46,391 bases of DNA from a virus, in IMG/VR virus record IMGVR_UViG_3300037153_000076, positions 1 through 46,391 of that record; one strand, 5' to 3'. The notes under the pieces were generated by a model, which worked only from the letters and a program-made list of their open reading frames with translations, did not search any database and had not been told where the DNA came from. Numbering within the stretch: the stretch's first letter is position 1; the number at the start of each line of letters is the position of its first letter. The position numbers and the translations under genes are program-made. Positions 11,531 to 20,655 of the stretch are shown in pieces.

Positions 11531-13863
11531 GCGTTACTTACCCATTCGGTTACGACAGTATCGCATCGGATACTATCCACGACAATGCGGATGGTGCGGT
11601 CGTTGTCGCTGGCCCAATTACAACTGGCCCAATAGGTCCAACTTTAGGATCAGGTTGGGCATACCTAGATTCTGTAGCTGGCAGTGGAACCCGTTCTCAA
11701 AAAGTAAGACTTATAATTTTTAAGTCTAGCGGTGCTTCTGGCGGTGCACCAATTATGGGAACTACTGTAGTTGGTGTAACTGACGAGATTACTGTTGATC
11801 AGTCTAGCGCAGCCGGTTGGTATGAATTCCCATCATGGACAAATTTTGGTGGTCCTCCTACTCTTGATCCTAATTCTTCATATTCAATCGGTGTGTGGTG
11901 GGGAACTCAAGTCAACTCAGGTAGATTCAGAATTCCTGGAGATGGTAACACTAATATACATATTGGTGTCTATTCCCAACAATATAACCTTTCTGCTACA
12001 TATTCATCTACTGGAAATCCTACAATCTCAGGATGGACAAATGGCCCAGAATTAGTTCGATATTCACTTTACTTTGAATCTGACCAGCCCCTAATTTTCG
12101 GTAACTCCGATCATCACAATTCTGATTTCACTGAGCATTATCCAGGCGATTTGGCTATTATTTCTGGTTGGCAGACAACCAATCAAGGTGGAGTTCTAGA
12201 ATCTGGTTGGTTCTATGTAGATCACTATGACGAAGTGGGTACCAATCAAAAGATGCGTCTTTTCATCTTTGACGCTGACCCTTCGACTGACGATGCTCTT
12301 ACCACATTAATTGGTGTAACCGATGAAGTAGCTATTGATTCCACAATGAATGGAACATGGGTCCAATTTCCTAACTGGACAAATTTTGGGGGTCCTCCGA
12401 CACTCTTAGCAAATCATACTTATTGGATTGGTGCATGGTGGGGAACTAAATCTGGCATTGGTGAAATTTTTGCTAGGGGTCAAACATATGCTCCACATTA
12501 CATCAAAGGTGCAGCTGGGATTACTTATTCACCTACTGCAAATCCGGTTGTAGGCAGTTGGGGTGATGGTTCTGCTTATCGTAAATATAGCCTTTACTTT
12601 GATTATCCTGTTACAGTAGAAATTAGTAATAATGTTAACGATTCTTATTATTTCCAACTCGGTGAAGCATTTCCAGGAGCAGAAGGCAAACAGTACAATC
12701 AAAATGCTGATGTATTCCAGGCAGGTGAAACACTAGGACCATTAGTCTTTGTACGCTCTGCTGCTGCAACACTAGTAAATGATACAGATACAGGAACAGA
12801 TAGTGAGACTTCCGTACTTACAGCAGCGGTTACGGTCACTGATACGGGAACAGATACAGAAGCTGCAACAGAAACAGCAACCTATACAGTTACAGATACA
12901 GGTACAGGTAGTGAAACAGAACTAGTCACGGTTCCTGTTTCTGCGACAGATACAGGTACAGATACCGAAGCAAGCACACTTACTGCACAAATTACAGATA
13001 CCGATACAGGAACAGGTGCGGATACATCATCACTAACTACAGGTGGAATTCCAGTCTCAGATACAGACACTGGAACAGATACTGAGGCGGAAACACTAGC
13101 AGCAGCTCTTACTAATGTCGATACCAATACGACAACTGATACATCTACACAATCGGCTACATATTCTCAGAGTGACACGGGTACAAGCACAGAAGATGGT
13201 ACGATCACATTCTCTACAGTAGACACAGGAACAGATACAGAAACATTTGATCTTCACGCTTATATCACTGATAGTGATTCCTCAACAACTGACGAGAGTG
13301 GAGTCAAGTACGTTTTCCAGGAAGAGTCTGCGACAGCATCCGAAACTGCAATCCTTACAGTACAGATCACTTACACAGATACTACTACATCAACCGAAGT
13401 CGCAACATCAAGCGCTGTTATTAGTACCGCTGACGTAAATGTTGTCTCTGAAACAACTGATCTTCTCGCGATCCTCAGTACACTTGACTCTGGTACAGGA
13501 ATTGATCAGTTCGCTAACATCGCATTTACTGTAGAGGACTTCGCAACTGATGACGAGGTTGCTTACACTACGAACAACCCAACAGTCTCCGACTTTGCTG
13601 TGGGTACTGACGACTTCGATCTTCACGCATATTACATTGAACTTGACACAGGAATTGGAGTTGATACTTATCGCAGAAGAACTACAGTCACCATCGAAGT
13701 TCTTGCAGTACATGCTTATAAACATTGGTCATATACAGTCGTAGTAGAGAACTACGGCATCGGTGTCTATAAGCATGTATCTGCAACGAGAACAAAACGT
13801 CACTACACCTATAAGGTGTTTAAACACGTGACGGACAAAGAAAGGCAGATGATGGTCACGTGA
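11527..13863 (+). CDS. Large virion fibre/adhesin-like protein with repeats, 778 aa
   Basis: TTG 11527 overlaps the previous stop. Residues about 15-185 and 190-350 are two copies of one beta domain, each with a WTNFGGPPTL motif followed by a Y-x-I-G-x-WWGT segment and ending in YSLYF; the DNA copies also remain similar. Residues about 415-610 are a low-complexity D/T/G/E region with many TDTGTDTE-like units. The C-terminus is Tyr/His/Lys-rich (HAYKHWSYTVVVENYG). A flexible surface fibre is likely; Asp-rich repeats could bind calcium. Confidence 0.7.
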   Translation: MSVTYPFGYDSIASDTIHDNADGAVVVAGPITTGPIGPTLGSGWAYLDSVAGSGTRSQKVRLIIFKSSGASGGAPIMGTTVVGVTDEITVDQSSAAGWYEFPSWTNFGGPPTLDPNSSYSIGVWWGTQVNSGRFRIPGDGNTNIHIGVYSQQYNLSATYSSTGNPTISGWTNGPELVRYSLYFESDQPLIFGNSDHHNSDFTEHYPGDLAIISGWQTTNQGGVLESGWFYVDHYDEVGTNQKMRLFIFDADPSTDDALTTLIGVTDEVAIDSTMNGTWVQFPNWTNFGGPPTLLANHTYWIGAWWGTKSGIGEIFARGQTYAPHYIKGAAGITYSPTANPVVGSWGDGSAYRKYSLYFDYPVTVEISNNVNDSYYFQLGEAFPGAEGKQYNQNADVFQAGETLGPLVFVRSAAATLVNDTDTGTDSETSVLTAAVTVTDTGTDTEAATETATYTVTDTGTGSETELVTVPVSATDTGTDTEASTLTAQITDTDTGTGADTSSLTTGGIPVSDTDTGTDTEAETLAAALTNVDTNTTTDTSTQSATYSQSDTGTSTEDGTITFSTVDTGTDTETFDLHAYITDSDSSTTDESGVKYVFQEESATASETAILTVQITYTDTTTSTEVATSSAVISTADVNVVSETTDLLAILSTLDSGTGIDQFANIAFTVEDFATDDEVAYTTNNPTVSDFAVGTDDFDLHAYYIELDTGIGVDTYRRRTTVTIEVLAVHAYKHWSYTVVVENYGIGVYKHVSATRTKRHYTYKVFKHVTDKERQMMVT
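12780..13270 (+). repeat. Asp-Thr-Gly coding repeats
   Basis: Imperfect in-frame repetitions based on GATACAGGAACAGATAC encode DTGTDTE-like units separated by about 30 residues. They lie inside the 778-residue protein. Period and spelling vary, so this is an evolved protein linker, not a perfect satellite. Confidence 0.8.
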
Positions 13864-14171
13864 GTCAAATTCTGAAGTTCAACATGGGTACGAGTGAATA
13901 CCTTGTCATAGATGTTACTGAGACGCTTGGCGAGGTAACAGAACTTGCTGATGCGACCTTTGATATCTATGATTCTCAGTATGAAGGAAAAGTAGTTGAT
14001 GCGTCAGATGACGTAATCGTAGATGGCATGAGAGTAAAGTGTTTAATCGAGCCTGTGGAGGATTGGGGCGGGCGTAACGATTATGAGCTTTACGTTACGT
14101 TGACAGGACTTCCCACAGCGGAGGCTCCGAGATTGGGTCCTATCCGCTTCACTGTGGAGGGATATGCATGA
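13860..14171 (+). CDS. Hypothetical virion-operon protein, 103 aa
   Basis: GTG 13860 overlaps the previous stop. The sequence (MSQILKFNMGTSEYLVIDV...) looks like an immunoglobulin-like or similar beta sandwich (ATFDIYDSQYEGKVVDA, DYELYVTLTGLPTAEAPR) ending in RLGPIRFTVEGYA. Its last 33 bases are duplicated at 14404-14436. A small structural or fibre-attached protein is likely; function unknown. Confidence 0.65.
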   Translation: MSQILKFNMGTSEYLVIDVTETLGEVTELADATFDIYDSQYEGKVVDASDDVIVDGMRVKCLIEPVEDWGGRNDYELYVTLTGLPTAEAPRLGPIRFTVEGYA

Positions 14172-14365
14172 GTGGTGTCGAACCTGCAAAGAAACCAGTA
14201 CCACCTGCTAAGACATATGATGACTATATGGCTAGTATTAGATGGGAACTTTCAATTCCGAGTAACCTACAGAACTCAGGTGCGCAACTTACAACAATCC
14301 TAAATCCTATCCTCGATGCAATGGATAACTATATGCACGAATATTGTACGTGTAAGGATCATTGA
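14168..14365 (+). CDS. Hypothetical small protein, 65 aa
   Basis: ATG 14168 overlaps the previous stop by ATGA. The sequence (MSGVEPAKKPVPPAK...) is Pro/Lys-rich at the start, then helical (YDDYMASIRWELSIPSNLQ, TTILNPILDAMDNYMHEY) and ends CTCKDH. The C-x-C-x2-H end might bind metal. It lies in the first unit of a local tandem duplication; the corresponding gene of the second unit (14433) also has a CTC near its end but otherwise no clear similarity. Confidence 0.6.
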   Translation: MSGVEPAKKPVPPAKTYDDYMASIRWELSIPSNLQNSGAQLTTILNPILDAMDNYMHEYCTCKDH

Positions 14366-14436
14366 TGAGCCGTAGACAATCAGCAATCAATCGTGATGCG
14401 CTCCCTATCCGCTTTACTGTGGAGGGATATGCATGA
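14365..14436 (+). pseudogene. Chimeric remnant: terminase start joined to the end of the 13860 gene
   Basis: An in-frame 23-codon reading frame reads MSRRQSAINRDAL, identical to the first 13 residues of the large terminase, followed by PIRFTVEGYA, identical to the last ten residues of the 13860-14171 protein. It begins by overlapping the stop of the 65-residue gene and ends by overlapping the start of the 70-residue gene. It is the join of a tandem duplication. Whether it is translated is unknown. Confidence 0.75.
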
Positions 14437-14645
14437 GTCCTCAAGATGAAATTAAAGTCAATGTTAATGTAATGAACATAGATTTAATGAGAAAATTCAT
14501 TGGACGTGTTGAAGATTTTATCCGGGATTATGCATGGCATACTCGGGATTGTACAGCAATTGATCTAGATGGAGAATGGCACAAAGGAAATCCACCTTGT
14601 ACTTGTGGATATGATGATGCACGAGAAAAGTTGTTCCCAAAATGA
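14433..14645 (+). CDS. Hypothetical small protein, 70 aa
   Basis: The ATGA start context is a copy of that of the 65-residue gene. The product (MSPQDEIKVNVNVMNIDLM...) is helical in the middle (RKFIGRVEDFIRDYAWH) and has Cys/His residues RDC, PPCTCGYDD that could form a zinc site. It overlaps the terminase start by ATGA. It appears to occupy the position created by the local duplication. Confidence 0.6.
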   Translation: MSPQDEIKVNVNVMNIDLMRKFIGRVEDFIRDYAWHTRDCTAIDLDGEWHKGNPPCTCGYDDAREKLFPK

Positions 14646-16063
14646 GCCGTAGACAATCAGCAATCAATCGTGATGCGCTCTGGAAGAAGATCGGCTATAG
14701 CCCACATGGTCCAGAACAACAACAATTCCACGATAGTAATGCTAGGTTCCGCGCTGCTGTCTGTGGGAGACGTTTTGGAAAAAGTACGATGGCAGCTGTA
14801 GACCTTATCGAGGATTGTTTCATCCCGGATTCGTACTACTGGATCTGCGGACCAACATACAAACTAGCGGAGAAGGAGTTCCGCATTGTTTATAATGCCT
14901 TTCATGATCGCCGAAAGCTTAATATGCATGATAAGATCAGATCGTCCAACAACGTTAAGCAAGGCGACATGCGAATTACGTTTCCATGGAATACTGTGGT
15001 CGAATGTGTTAGTGCCACGAATCCCGACTCCCTCCTGGGCGAAGGATTGGATGGAGTTATAATGTCAGAGGCGGCTGAACATACTCTTGAAATTTGGGAG
15101 AGTAGAGTTGAGCCGGCGTTGTCCGATAAACTCGGATGGGCTACATTCCCTACTACGCCTAAGGGATTCAACTGGATTCATGCTATGTGGCAGTTTGGTC
15201 AAATGCCTGACATGCCTGACTACGCATCATGGCAGTATCCTACATGGTTGAATAGCGCACGGTTTCCTGGTGGATTCAACGAAGAGTGTTTGCATATTCA
15301 AGGAGTTTGTACTTGCAATCCAGAACTCGTACGAATTTCTCGTATCGTTAGTGTGTCATACTGGGGACAGCAGTATGCGGCCAAGTTCACCAACATTGCG
15401 GGTTCTATCTATGAAGAGTTCGATGAGCGTATTCACGTCAAGGACATATCGTATAACCCAGCTTGGAGAACATTTTGGGTATTTGACCATGGGTTTACGG
15501 CTCCATTCGTCTGTCTGGATATCATGGTCGATCCGGATGACAATGTCTATGTATGGAGGGAATATCAAGTTAAGTACCTGTCATCTTGGGAGCACGCTCA
15601 CATTCTACTCCAACGGGAAAATCCGCAAGGTTGGCATTTGGACGGTATGTTCGCTGATCCCGCGGGAGCAGATTCAATTGCGAATCTATCGTTGGTATTA
15701 GGACAGATTTTTGCGGAGCCTGTACCTTGGGAACATGGAATCGAAGCTGTCAAGCGTGGACTCAAGATACAGCCGGATGGTCTACCCAAACTTTACATCG
15801 ACAGAAGCTGTGTAGAGTTAATCAGGCAGATGCAGGCGCTAAGACGCAAGCCTGAAGCAGAGGGCAAGAACCCCAAAGAAGGTCAAGTAGACTACGATGA
15901 CCACGGACCCGATGCTTTACGTTACTTCTATAGTCAATATTTCATCTTGGGTGCTGGATCGAGCCTGAGTGACCTGTATAGTCCTAACGATCACTCAGAA
16001 AGTCGTAACTACTTTACTACAAAGACACAAATGGTTCTTGATACTAAGGTTGGTTACGATTGA
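14642..16063 (+). CDS. terL: Terminase large subunit
   Basis: ATP-driven DNA packaging motor and headful or site-specific nuclease. Walker A is CGRRFGKST (residues 41-49); a hydrophobic strand LDGVIMSEA (about 136-144) is the Walker B candidate, and TTPKG (171-175) fits the coupling motif. The nuclease domain carries the acidic residues D282 (VFDHG), D339 (FADPAG) and D424 (HGPDALRY). At 473 residues the length is normal. It starts by ATGA overlap and is followed by the portal gene overlapping by four bases. Confidence 0.95.
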   Translation: MSRRQSAINRDALWKKIGYSPHGPEQQQFHDSNARFRAAVCGRRFGKSTMAAVDLIEDCFIPDSYYWICGPTYKLAEKEFRIVYNAFHDRRKLNMHDKIRSSNNVKQGDMRITFPWNTVVECVSATNPDSLLGEGLDGVIMSEAAEHTLEIWESRVEPALSDKLGWATFPTTPKGFNWIHAMWQFGQMPDMPDYASWQYPTWLNSARFPGGFNEECLHIQGVCTCNPELVRISRIVSVSYWGQQYAAKFTNIAGSIYEEFDERIHVKDISYNPAWRTFWVFDHGFTAPFVCLDIMVDPDDNVYVWREYQVKYLSSWEHAHILLQRENPQGWHLDGMFADPAGADSIANLSLVLGQIFAEPVPWEHGIEAVKRGLKIQPDGLPKLYIDRSCVELIRQMQALRRKPEAEGKNPKEGQVDYDDHGPDALRYFYSQYFILGAGSSLSDLYSPNDHSESRNYFTTKTQMVLDTKVGYD

Positions 16064-17424
16064 GCGAAACAACTTACGTTTCTAGAGGCGCAGAAGAAGT
16101 ACCTCCAGAATTCACAAACGAGCTTGGCTCAGCCTTGTCTCTACAACTTAGAGACATGATACCTACGCTTGCAAACAGACCTCAAGCATTGCGTCAATAC
16201 GATTACATGAACCGTACTGATGCCGTAGTTAGCGTAAGTTTAAGAGCAGGAAAGACACCGATCCAAAGTGCAGATTTCTACATTGACCCAATCGGAGAAG
16301 ATCAACAAGCTGAGGATATCGCAGACTTTGTACATTTCAATCTCTTCGAGAACCTCACTTCACCTTGGCAGTATGTGCTCTCAAGGGTGCTTAAGATGTA
16401 CCAGCACGGTTCTGCGGTCATCGAACCAGTTTATACTACTGGTTTATGGTCGCCACATCGCAGCATGGCTAATCGTAAACGATACAATCTCTTGAAGAAA
16501 CTTGCTTATAGACCTGGGCCGACAATTGACAGAATTGAATATGATGACAATGGCGGACCCATGGAAATCTACCAGAATGCACTTCGTGGAGACGGTAAGA
16601 GTGAGGAAGTCATCATTCCAATTGAAAAGGCAATCATTTTCTCTATTGGAGATTCAGACGATTATCTTGGGGAGTCACTACTACGAACCGCCTATCCGCA
16701 TTGGTACTATAAGACACACCTTTATAAAGTAGACGCAATCCAAAAAGAACGTCACGGTATTGGCGTCCCTGTGGGTAAGCTTCCTCCAGGTTTCCGTGCG
16801 ACTGATAAAGACGCCATGAACGAACTCTTAAGTAACCTTAGAACTAATGAGCGCAGCTTCATTACGCTGCCGCCAGGTTATGAAATCGAGTTCGCAGAAA
16901 TTCATACCAACTTAGTCGATGTACTAGGTTCAGCGAATCATCATGATATTCTCATTATGTTGAACGTGTTTGCAGAATTCATGATGCTAGGTTTAGAGAC
17001 TTCCGGTGGTGGACGCGCCACGTCAGGAAGTCAGACCGACTTGTTCTATAAGTCGGTCTGGTATATTGCAGAGGCAGTAGCAGACTACTTCAACATGTTC
17101 TTGATCCCGAAGTTGGTACTCTTCAATTTTGAGACAGATGTACTGCCTCAGATGAAGGTTAGGAATATTGGTCAAGCGCGCGATATGCAGCAAGGAGCCG
17201 CAGCACTAGCCAATTTGTTCCATAACAATATCTTGACACCGGATATCGAGACAGAGCAGTACATCAGAAAGCTCTTCGATATTCCACTCAAGAAAAGCAA
17301 GGTGCAGACTCCCATCACCACAGGAAGCCCTCCTTTCTCTGGTGATGGGGGTTCTGCACCTACAGCGGATATTTCCGCTAATGGTGGTCAAGGGAACGTC
17401 ACGAAAGGACCTACACAGGCATAA
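16060..17424 (+). CDS. Portal protein
   Basis: Dodecameric channel at the capsid vertex through which DNA passes. TTG 16060 overlaps the terminase stop. The sequence (QALRQYDYMNRTDAVVSV...RAGKTPIQSADFYIDP) followed by PWQYVLSRVLKMYQHGSAVIEPVY and a later ETSGGGRATSGSQTDLFYKSV stretch matches the pattern of DUF935/SPP1-like portals. Its length, 454 residues, and place between terminase and protease support this. The C-terminal 50 residues are flexible and Gly/Ser/Thr-rich. Confidence 0.9.
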   Translation: MSETTYVSRGAEEVPPEFTNELGSALSLQLRDMIPTLANRPQALRQYDYMNRTDAVVSVSLRAGKTPIQSADFYIDPIGEDQQAEDIADFVHFNLFENLTSPWQYVLSRVLKMYQHGSAVIEPVYTTGLWSPHRSMANRKRYNLLKKLAYRPGPTIDRIEYDDNGGPMEIYQNALRGDGKSEEVIIPIEKAIIFSIGDSDDYLGESLLRTAYPHWYYKTHLYKVDAIQKERHGIGVPVGKLPPGFRATDKDAMNELLSNLRTNERSFITLPPGYEIEFAEIHTNLVDVLGSANHHDILIMLNVFAEFMMLGLETSGGGRATSGSQTDLFYKSVWYIAEAVADYFNMFLIPKLVLFNFETDVLPQMKVRNIGQARDMQQGAAALANLFHNNILTPDIETEQYIRKLFDIPLKKSKVQTPITTGSPPFSGDGGSAPTADISANGGQGNVTKGPTQA

Positions 17425-18842
17425 TGCCATACGTAGTCAGAAAAACTTCTTCTTGTCCAACTTCCAAACCCTACGGATTGTTCAATAAGAACAGCGGTGA
17501 ACTACGTGGTCGCTGTCACGCATCACGAGCTAAAGCATTAGCGCAAATGCGTGCTCTATACGCAGCGGAGAGTGGTTCAATGAATAGTGAAGTCGCAGTT
17601 GTGAATTTCGTTAAGTCATTCAGTCATGAGTGGCTTGATGGGAATAGGAAGTGGGTGAAGGTTTACCCATTTAGCAGTTGGAGTCATCCGATCTTTTCTG
17701 ATACTTCCATTGATGAAGAGACAGCTCAGGCACTCAAGGAGAGCTTTGATGCCAAGTATTACGGCGAACAGGATTACGTCGTTTCGTATGATCATGGACT
17801 TGATCCTGCTAAGGGTGGTAAAGCTGCCGGATGGTACGAACAAGTGGAAGTACGTGACGATGGCTTTTGGGGGCTTATTCGTTTCACCGATGAAGCCAGG
17901 AAAGAAATCGACGCTGAAGAATGGCGATACTTCTCAGGTGAACATTTTGATGAATATGAAAACCCTCATACGGGAGAGACACATAATCTCGTATTCAGTG
18001 GCGGAGCACTTACGAACAAACCATACGTTAAAGAAGGCATGATCCCACTCAATTTCTCAGATGTGTATGTAGAAAGGGGTAAATCAAACAGCGAGGTCGA
18101 TATGGATGATGTTGTAGTTGATGAACACGTGCCTAATGAGCACGCTGATCCTGGTCAGCCACAGGACCCGCCGCTTGAAGGTGCGAATACTGACGATTCG
18201 GAAGGATCGCGTGTGGATACTCCTCCGTTTGTCGAAAAGGATGGGCCGAGTGACGAGATTGATGGTAAGCTTCGGCATGTTCTTGGACTAGATCCCGACG
18301 CTGACATCATTAAAGCTGTCGAAAACATCATGGAGGAAGTTGCTCCATTGCGTGCGGCAGCTAAGGAACACAGTGAGCGCAAGTCGTTTGCTGAGCTTTA
18401 TCCTCGTGAATTTGCTGAACTTGAAGAGGGCCGGCGTGAACGTAGGGACAGTCGCGCTAAGGCTTTCTCTGAGCAGTTCAGTCATATTCATGATGCAGAT
18501 GGAAAGCCCACGAAGAAGGGTTTTCCTTCTGTCGTAATTCATAAGCTCGAAGAGGTACACAAGAAGTTCAGTGACGGTAATGCTAACGTCAATGATCTTT
18601 CTGAAGTCATCGAGCTTATCGGCAAGACTGGCTTCGTGGACTATACAGAAGCAGGTTCATCTCGTACAGATAACTATGAAGATCCTACTCCTAAGAATCC
18701 TGCCAAGGCTTTCGCAGATAAGGTTCTTGAGATCCAGGAACAGGATGGTGTCGATTACGCAACTGCAACTTCTCTTGCCGCATCTAGGCATCCTGACATG
18801 TTCGAGAACTATCAAGCCTCTCTTCCTGGGAGGGTTAGGTAA
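17424..18842 (+). CDS. Mu-I-like head maturation protease with scaffold-like C-terminus
   Basis: Residues about 1-50 contain CHASRAKALAQMRALYAAES, seen in phage head proteins. Residues about 100-205 resemble the Mu I protein: VVSYDHGLDP, AAGWYEQVEVRDDGFWGLIR, EWRYFSGEHF and GGALTNKP. The second half is acidic then coiled-coil-like (DIIKAVENIMEEVAPL), as expected of a scaffold processed during assembly. The C-terminus (about 420-472) is another small domain. The gene lies just before the decoration and capsid genes. Confidence 0.85.
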   Translation: MPYVVRKTSSCPTSKPYGLFNKNSGELRGRCHASRAKALAQMRALYAAESGSMNSEVAVVNFVKSFSHEWLDGNRKWVKVYPFSSWSHPIFSDTSIDEETAQALKESFDAKYYGEQDYVVSYDHGLDPAKGGKAAGWYEQVEVRDDGFWGLIRFTDEARKEIDAEEWRYFSGEHFDEYENPHTGETHNLVFSGGALTNKPYVKEGMIPLNFSDVYVERGKSNSEVDMDDVVVDEHVPNEHADPGQPQDPPLEGANTDDSEGSRVDTPPFVEKDGPSDEIDGKLRHVLGLDPDADIIKAVENIMEEVAPLRAAAKEHSERKSFAELYPREFAELEEGRRERRDSRAKAFSEQFSHIHDADGKPTKKGFPSVVIHKLEEVHKKFSDGNANVNDLSEVIELIGKTGFVDYTEAGSSRTDNYEDPTPKNPAKAFADKVLEIQEQDGVDYATATSLAASRHPDMFENYQASLPGRVR

Positions 18843-19219
18843 TGGCGACTGGTAACTTCATCCTTGATAAGGGTTATGCTCCTGCTGTAGCCCTTACCAA
18901 GTTTCGTGCAGTAAAGTTCTCTGCGGAAGAGACTGTCACTCCTGTTACCGCAAAGACAGATGTGGTAGCAGGTGTTGTGCAGTTCGATGTAGCGACTGGT
19001 GAGATCACCAAGGGAAAGCTCGCTAGTGTGAGAGTAGAGGGTGCTTCTGAAATGGAAGCGTCCGGAACTTGCACTGTGGGTGCTCTTTGTGGTCTTACGG
19101 CCAATGGTACTGTCCACGATGCTGTAACAGGGGATCGTGTGATCGGCACCTTTAGGCAAGGTGCAGCTTCGGGTGCATTTGCAAGTGTTCAGTTAGGTCT
19201 ACCCGGCAACATCATCTAA
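18842..19219 (+). CDS. Head decoration protein, DUF2190-like, 125 aa
   Basis: The short beta-rich sequence with alternating V/T/A strands (TPVTAKTDVVAGVVQF, ATGEITKGKLASVRVEG, DAVTGDRVIGTFRQGAASGA) matches capsid cement proteins of the DUF2190 group. These trimerise on the capsid surface and stabilise it. It begins by sharing the last base of the protease stop and precedes the capsid gene by 12 bases. No signal or membrane segment. Confidence 0.8.
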   Translation: MATGNFILDKGYAPAVALTKFRAVKFSAEETVTPVTAKTDVVAGVVQFDVATGEITKGKLASVRVEGASEMEASGTCTVGALCGLTANGTVHDAVTGDRVIGTFRQGAASGAFASVQLGLPGNII

Positions 19220-19231
19220 AGGGGAGCGTAA

Positions 19232-20248
19232 ATGTACGATCCATCGACTCTTTACGTTGACCCCTATTTGACTAACTTCGCAACAGGGTATCGTGCTCCT
19301 GCATACTACGGCGATATTCTTGCACCAGAGACTCGAACTAATGTGAAGTCTGGTAAGTACCGTGTGTTCGATAGGTCCAATCGCCTCATCTTTCCGGATC
19401 TTCGTGCTCCTGGTACTGTTGCGAACGAAGTGAGGGGTAGGAAGTGGTCGGAAGATACGTTCAGCACTAAGCAGCATTCTCTTCAGACTCCGGTAACTGA
19501 TGAAGAGCGGAGAGAGTATGCAAGTGCTGGTGGTCTGTCGAATCCGGCATTTGGTGGTGGACTCAACATCAACGTGGAAACTGATGCTGTTGCAGTTGTT
19601 GTTGGTTCCCTACAGCGCAAACATGAGAAGCTAGTAGCCGACACTGCACGCAACACTTCAACTTACCCTGTGGGTAACACGGTCACGCTTGCTGGCGCTC
19701 AGCAATGGGATGATTACACTGGTGGTACTTCTTCTACTTCCGATCCTGTTTCCGTTATCATGACTGGTATTCGTAAGATCAATGGTCTTATTGGATTCCC
19801 TCCGAACACGATGCTTCTTCCTTCCCAAGGAGTAAGCTACATCGAAAACCATCCTCGTATCGTTCAGCGATTTTCCAACTTTGCACTTAGTCAGCCTGAT
19901 GCATTCCGTATTCTTACAGGATTCCAGGGTACAATCTATGAGATTGGCGTTGGGGACGATATCTACAACACGGCAGGTAGCATTGACGAAACTTATTCTG
20001 CTGGATCATTCTGGGGCAAGGACGTAATCCTAGCATACGTTGACAATGCTGATGGCATGGACGTGCAGACCTTCATGAAGACTTTTGTTTATCCACAGCT
20101 TGGTGGAGAACTTAAGCCTATCGACAGGTGGCGTGAGGAAGCTCGTAAGTCGGACCTGTTCCGTCAGACATGGGAATACGATATCAAGGTCGTAAACTCT
20201 AGTGCAGGATATCTCATCAAGACCGCTTGGTCATCGAGCGCGTTCTAG
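19232..20248 (+). CDS. Major capsid protein
   Basis: ATG 19232 follows AAGGGGAG. The 338-residue protein begins MYDPSTLYVDPYLTNFATGY and continues with RAPAYYGDILAPETRTNVKS, typical of capsid proteins following Mu-I-like proteases. The rest has the expected alpha/beta mix of an HK97-type fold (LKPIDRWREEARKSD, then DIKVVNSSAGYLIKTAW). It is preceded by protease and decoration genes, as is usual. A fold prediction would settle the class. Confidence 0.9.
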   Translation: MYDPSTLYVDPYLTNFATGYRAPAYYGDILAPETRTNVKSGKYRVFDRSNRLIFPDLRAPGTVANEVRGRKWSEDTFSTKQHSLQTPVTDEERREYASAGGLSNPAFGGGLNINVETDAVAVVVGSLQRKHEKLVADTARNTSTYPVGNTVTLAGAQQWDDYTGGTSSTSDPVSVIMTGIRKINGLIGFPPNTMLLPSQGVSYIENHPRIVQRFSNFALSQPDAFRILTGFQGTIYEIGVGDDIYNTAGSIDETYSAGSFWGKDVILAYVDNADGMDVQTFMKTFVYPQLGGELKPIDRWREEARKSDLFRQTWEYDIKVVNSSAGYLIKTAWSSSAF

Positions 20249-20256
20249 GAGGAATA

Positions 20257-20652
20257 ATGGCCAATACAATGTATGCATGGTCCAGAATCCTCTACGGAGT
20301 CGAGAAGGATGACGAAGGGAACGTTCTTGGACCTAAGGCTATCGAGATTGGCGATTCAGTTTCACAGTCTGATCTCGATATGAGTGATGAGGACTGGCAG
20401 AATCTCGTAGATCAACAGGTTGTCAGAGATGTAGAGATGCCTGATTACCTAAAGGACCCGTTTCGCAGCCCACGTCAGATCATGCAGGATCGTCTTACTG
20501 AAGCACAGGAGGGTTTTGATCGTTCCGGACCTACTGCCGACCTTCTTCGTAGATTCGATGATGAAGGAGAGGTTGTCCAACCCGAGGAAATCAATCCTGA
20601 AACAGGCAAGACAACTCCTGCACCGCAAGCACCGCCTCCTGCATCTCAGTAA
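20257..20652 (+). CDS. Hypothetical head-associated protein, 131 aa
   Basis: ATG 20257 directly follows AGGAGGAATA, which decides the start over an upstream in-frame ATG inside the capsid gene. The product (MANTMYAWSRILYGVEKD...) has a short strand region, an acidic helical middle (SQSDLDMSDEDWQNLVDQQVV) and a disordered Pro/Glu/Gln-rich tail. Small proteins like this often follow the capsid gene. It may be a minor head or assembly protein; no family recognised. Confidence 0.65.
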   Translation: MANTMYAWSRILYGVEKDDEGNVLGPKAIEIGDSVSQSDLDMSDEDWQNLVDQQVVRDVEMPDYLKDPFRSPRQIMQDRLTEAQEGFDRSGPTADLLRRFDDEGEVVQPEEINPETGKTTPAPQAPPPASQ

Positions 20653-20655
20653 ATA

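Noticed and set aside
12882-13127. 81-codon minus-strand frame rich in Val and Ser
   Set aside because: It is the complement of the Asp-Thr repeat region of the fibre gene; open only because of the repeat composition.
12780-13270. Possible CRISPR-like or tandem DNA array
   Set aside because: Repeats are irregular in length, in frame with a large protein and encode DTGTDTE-like linkers; there are no constant repeats with unique spacers and no cas genes.
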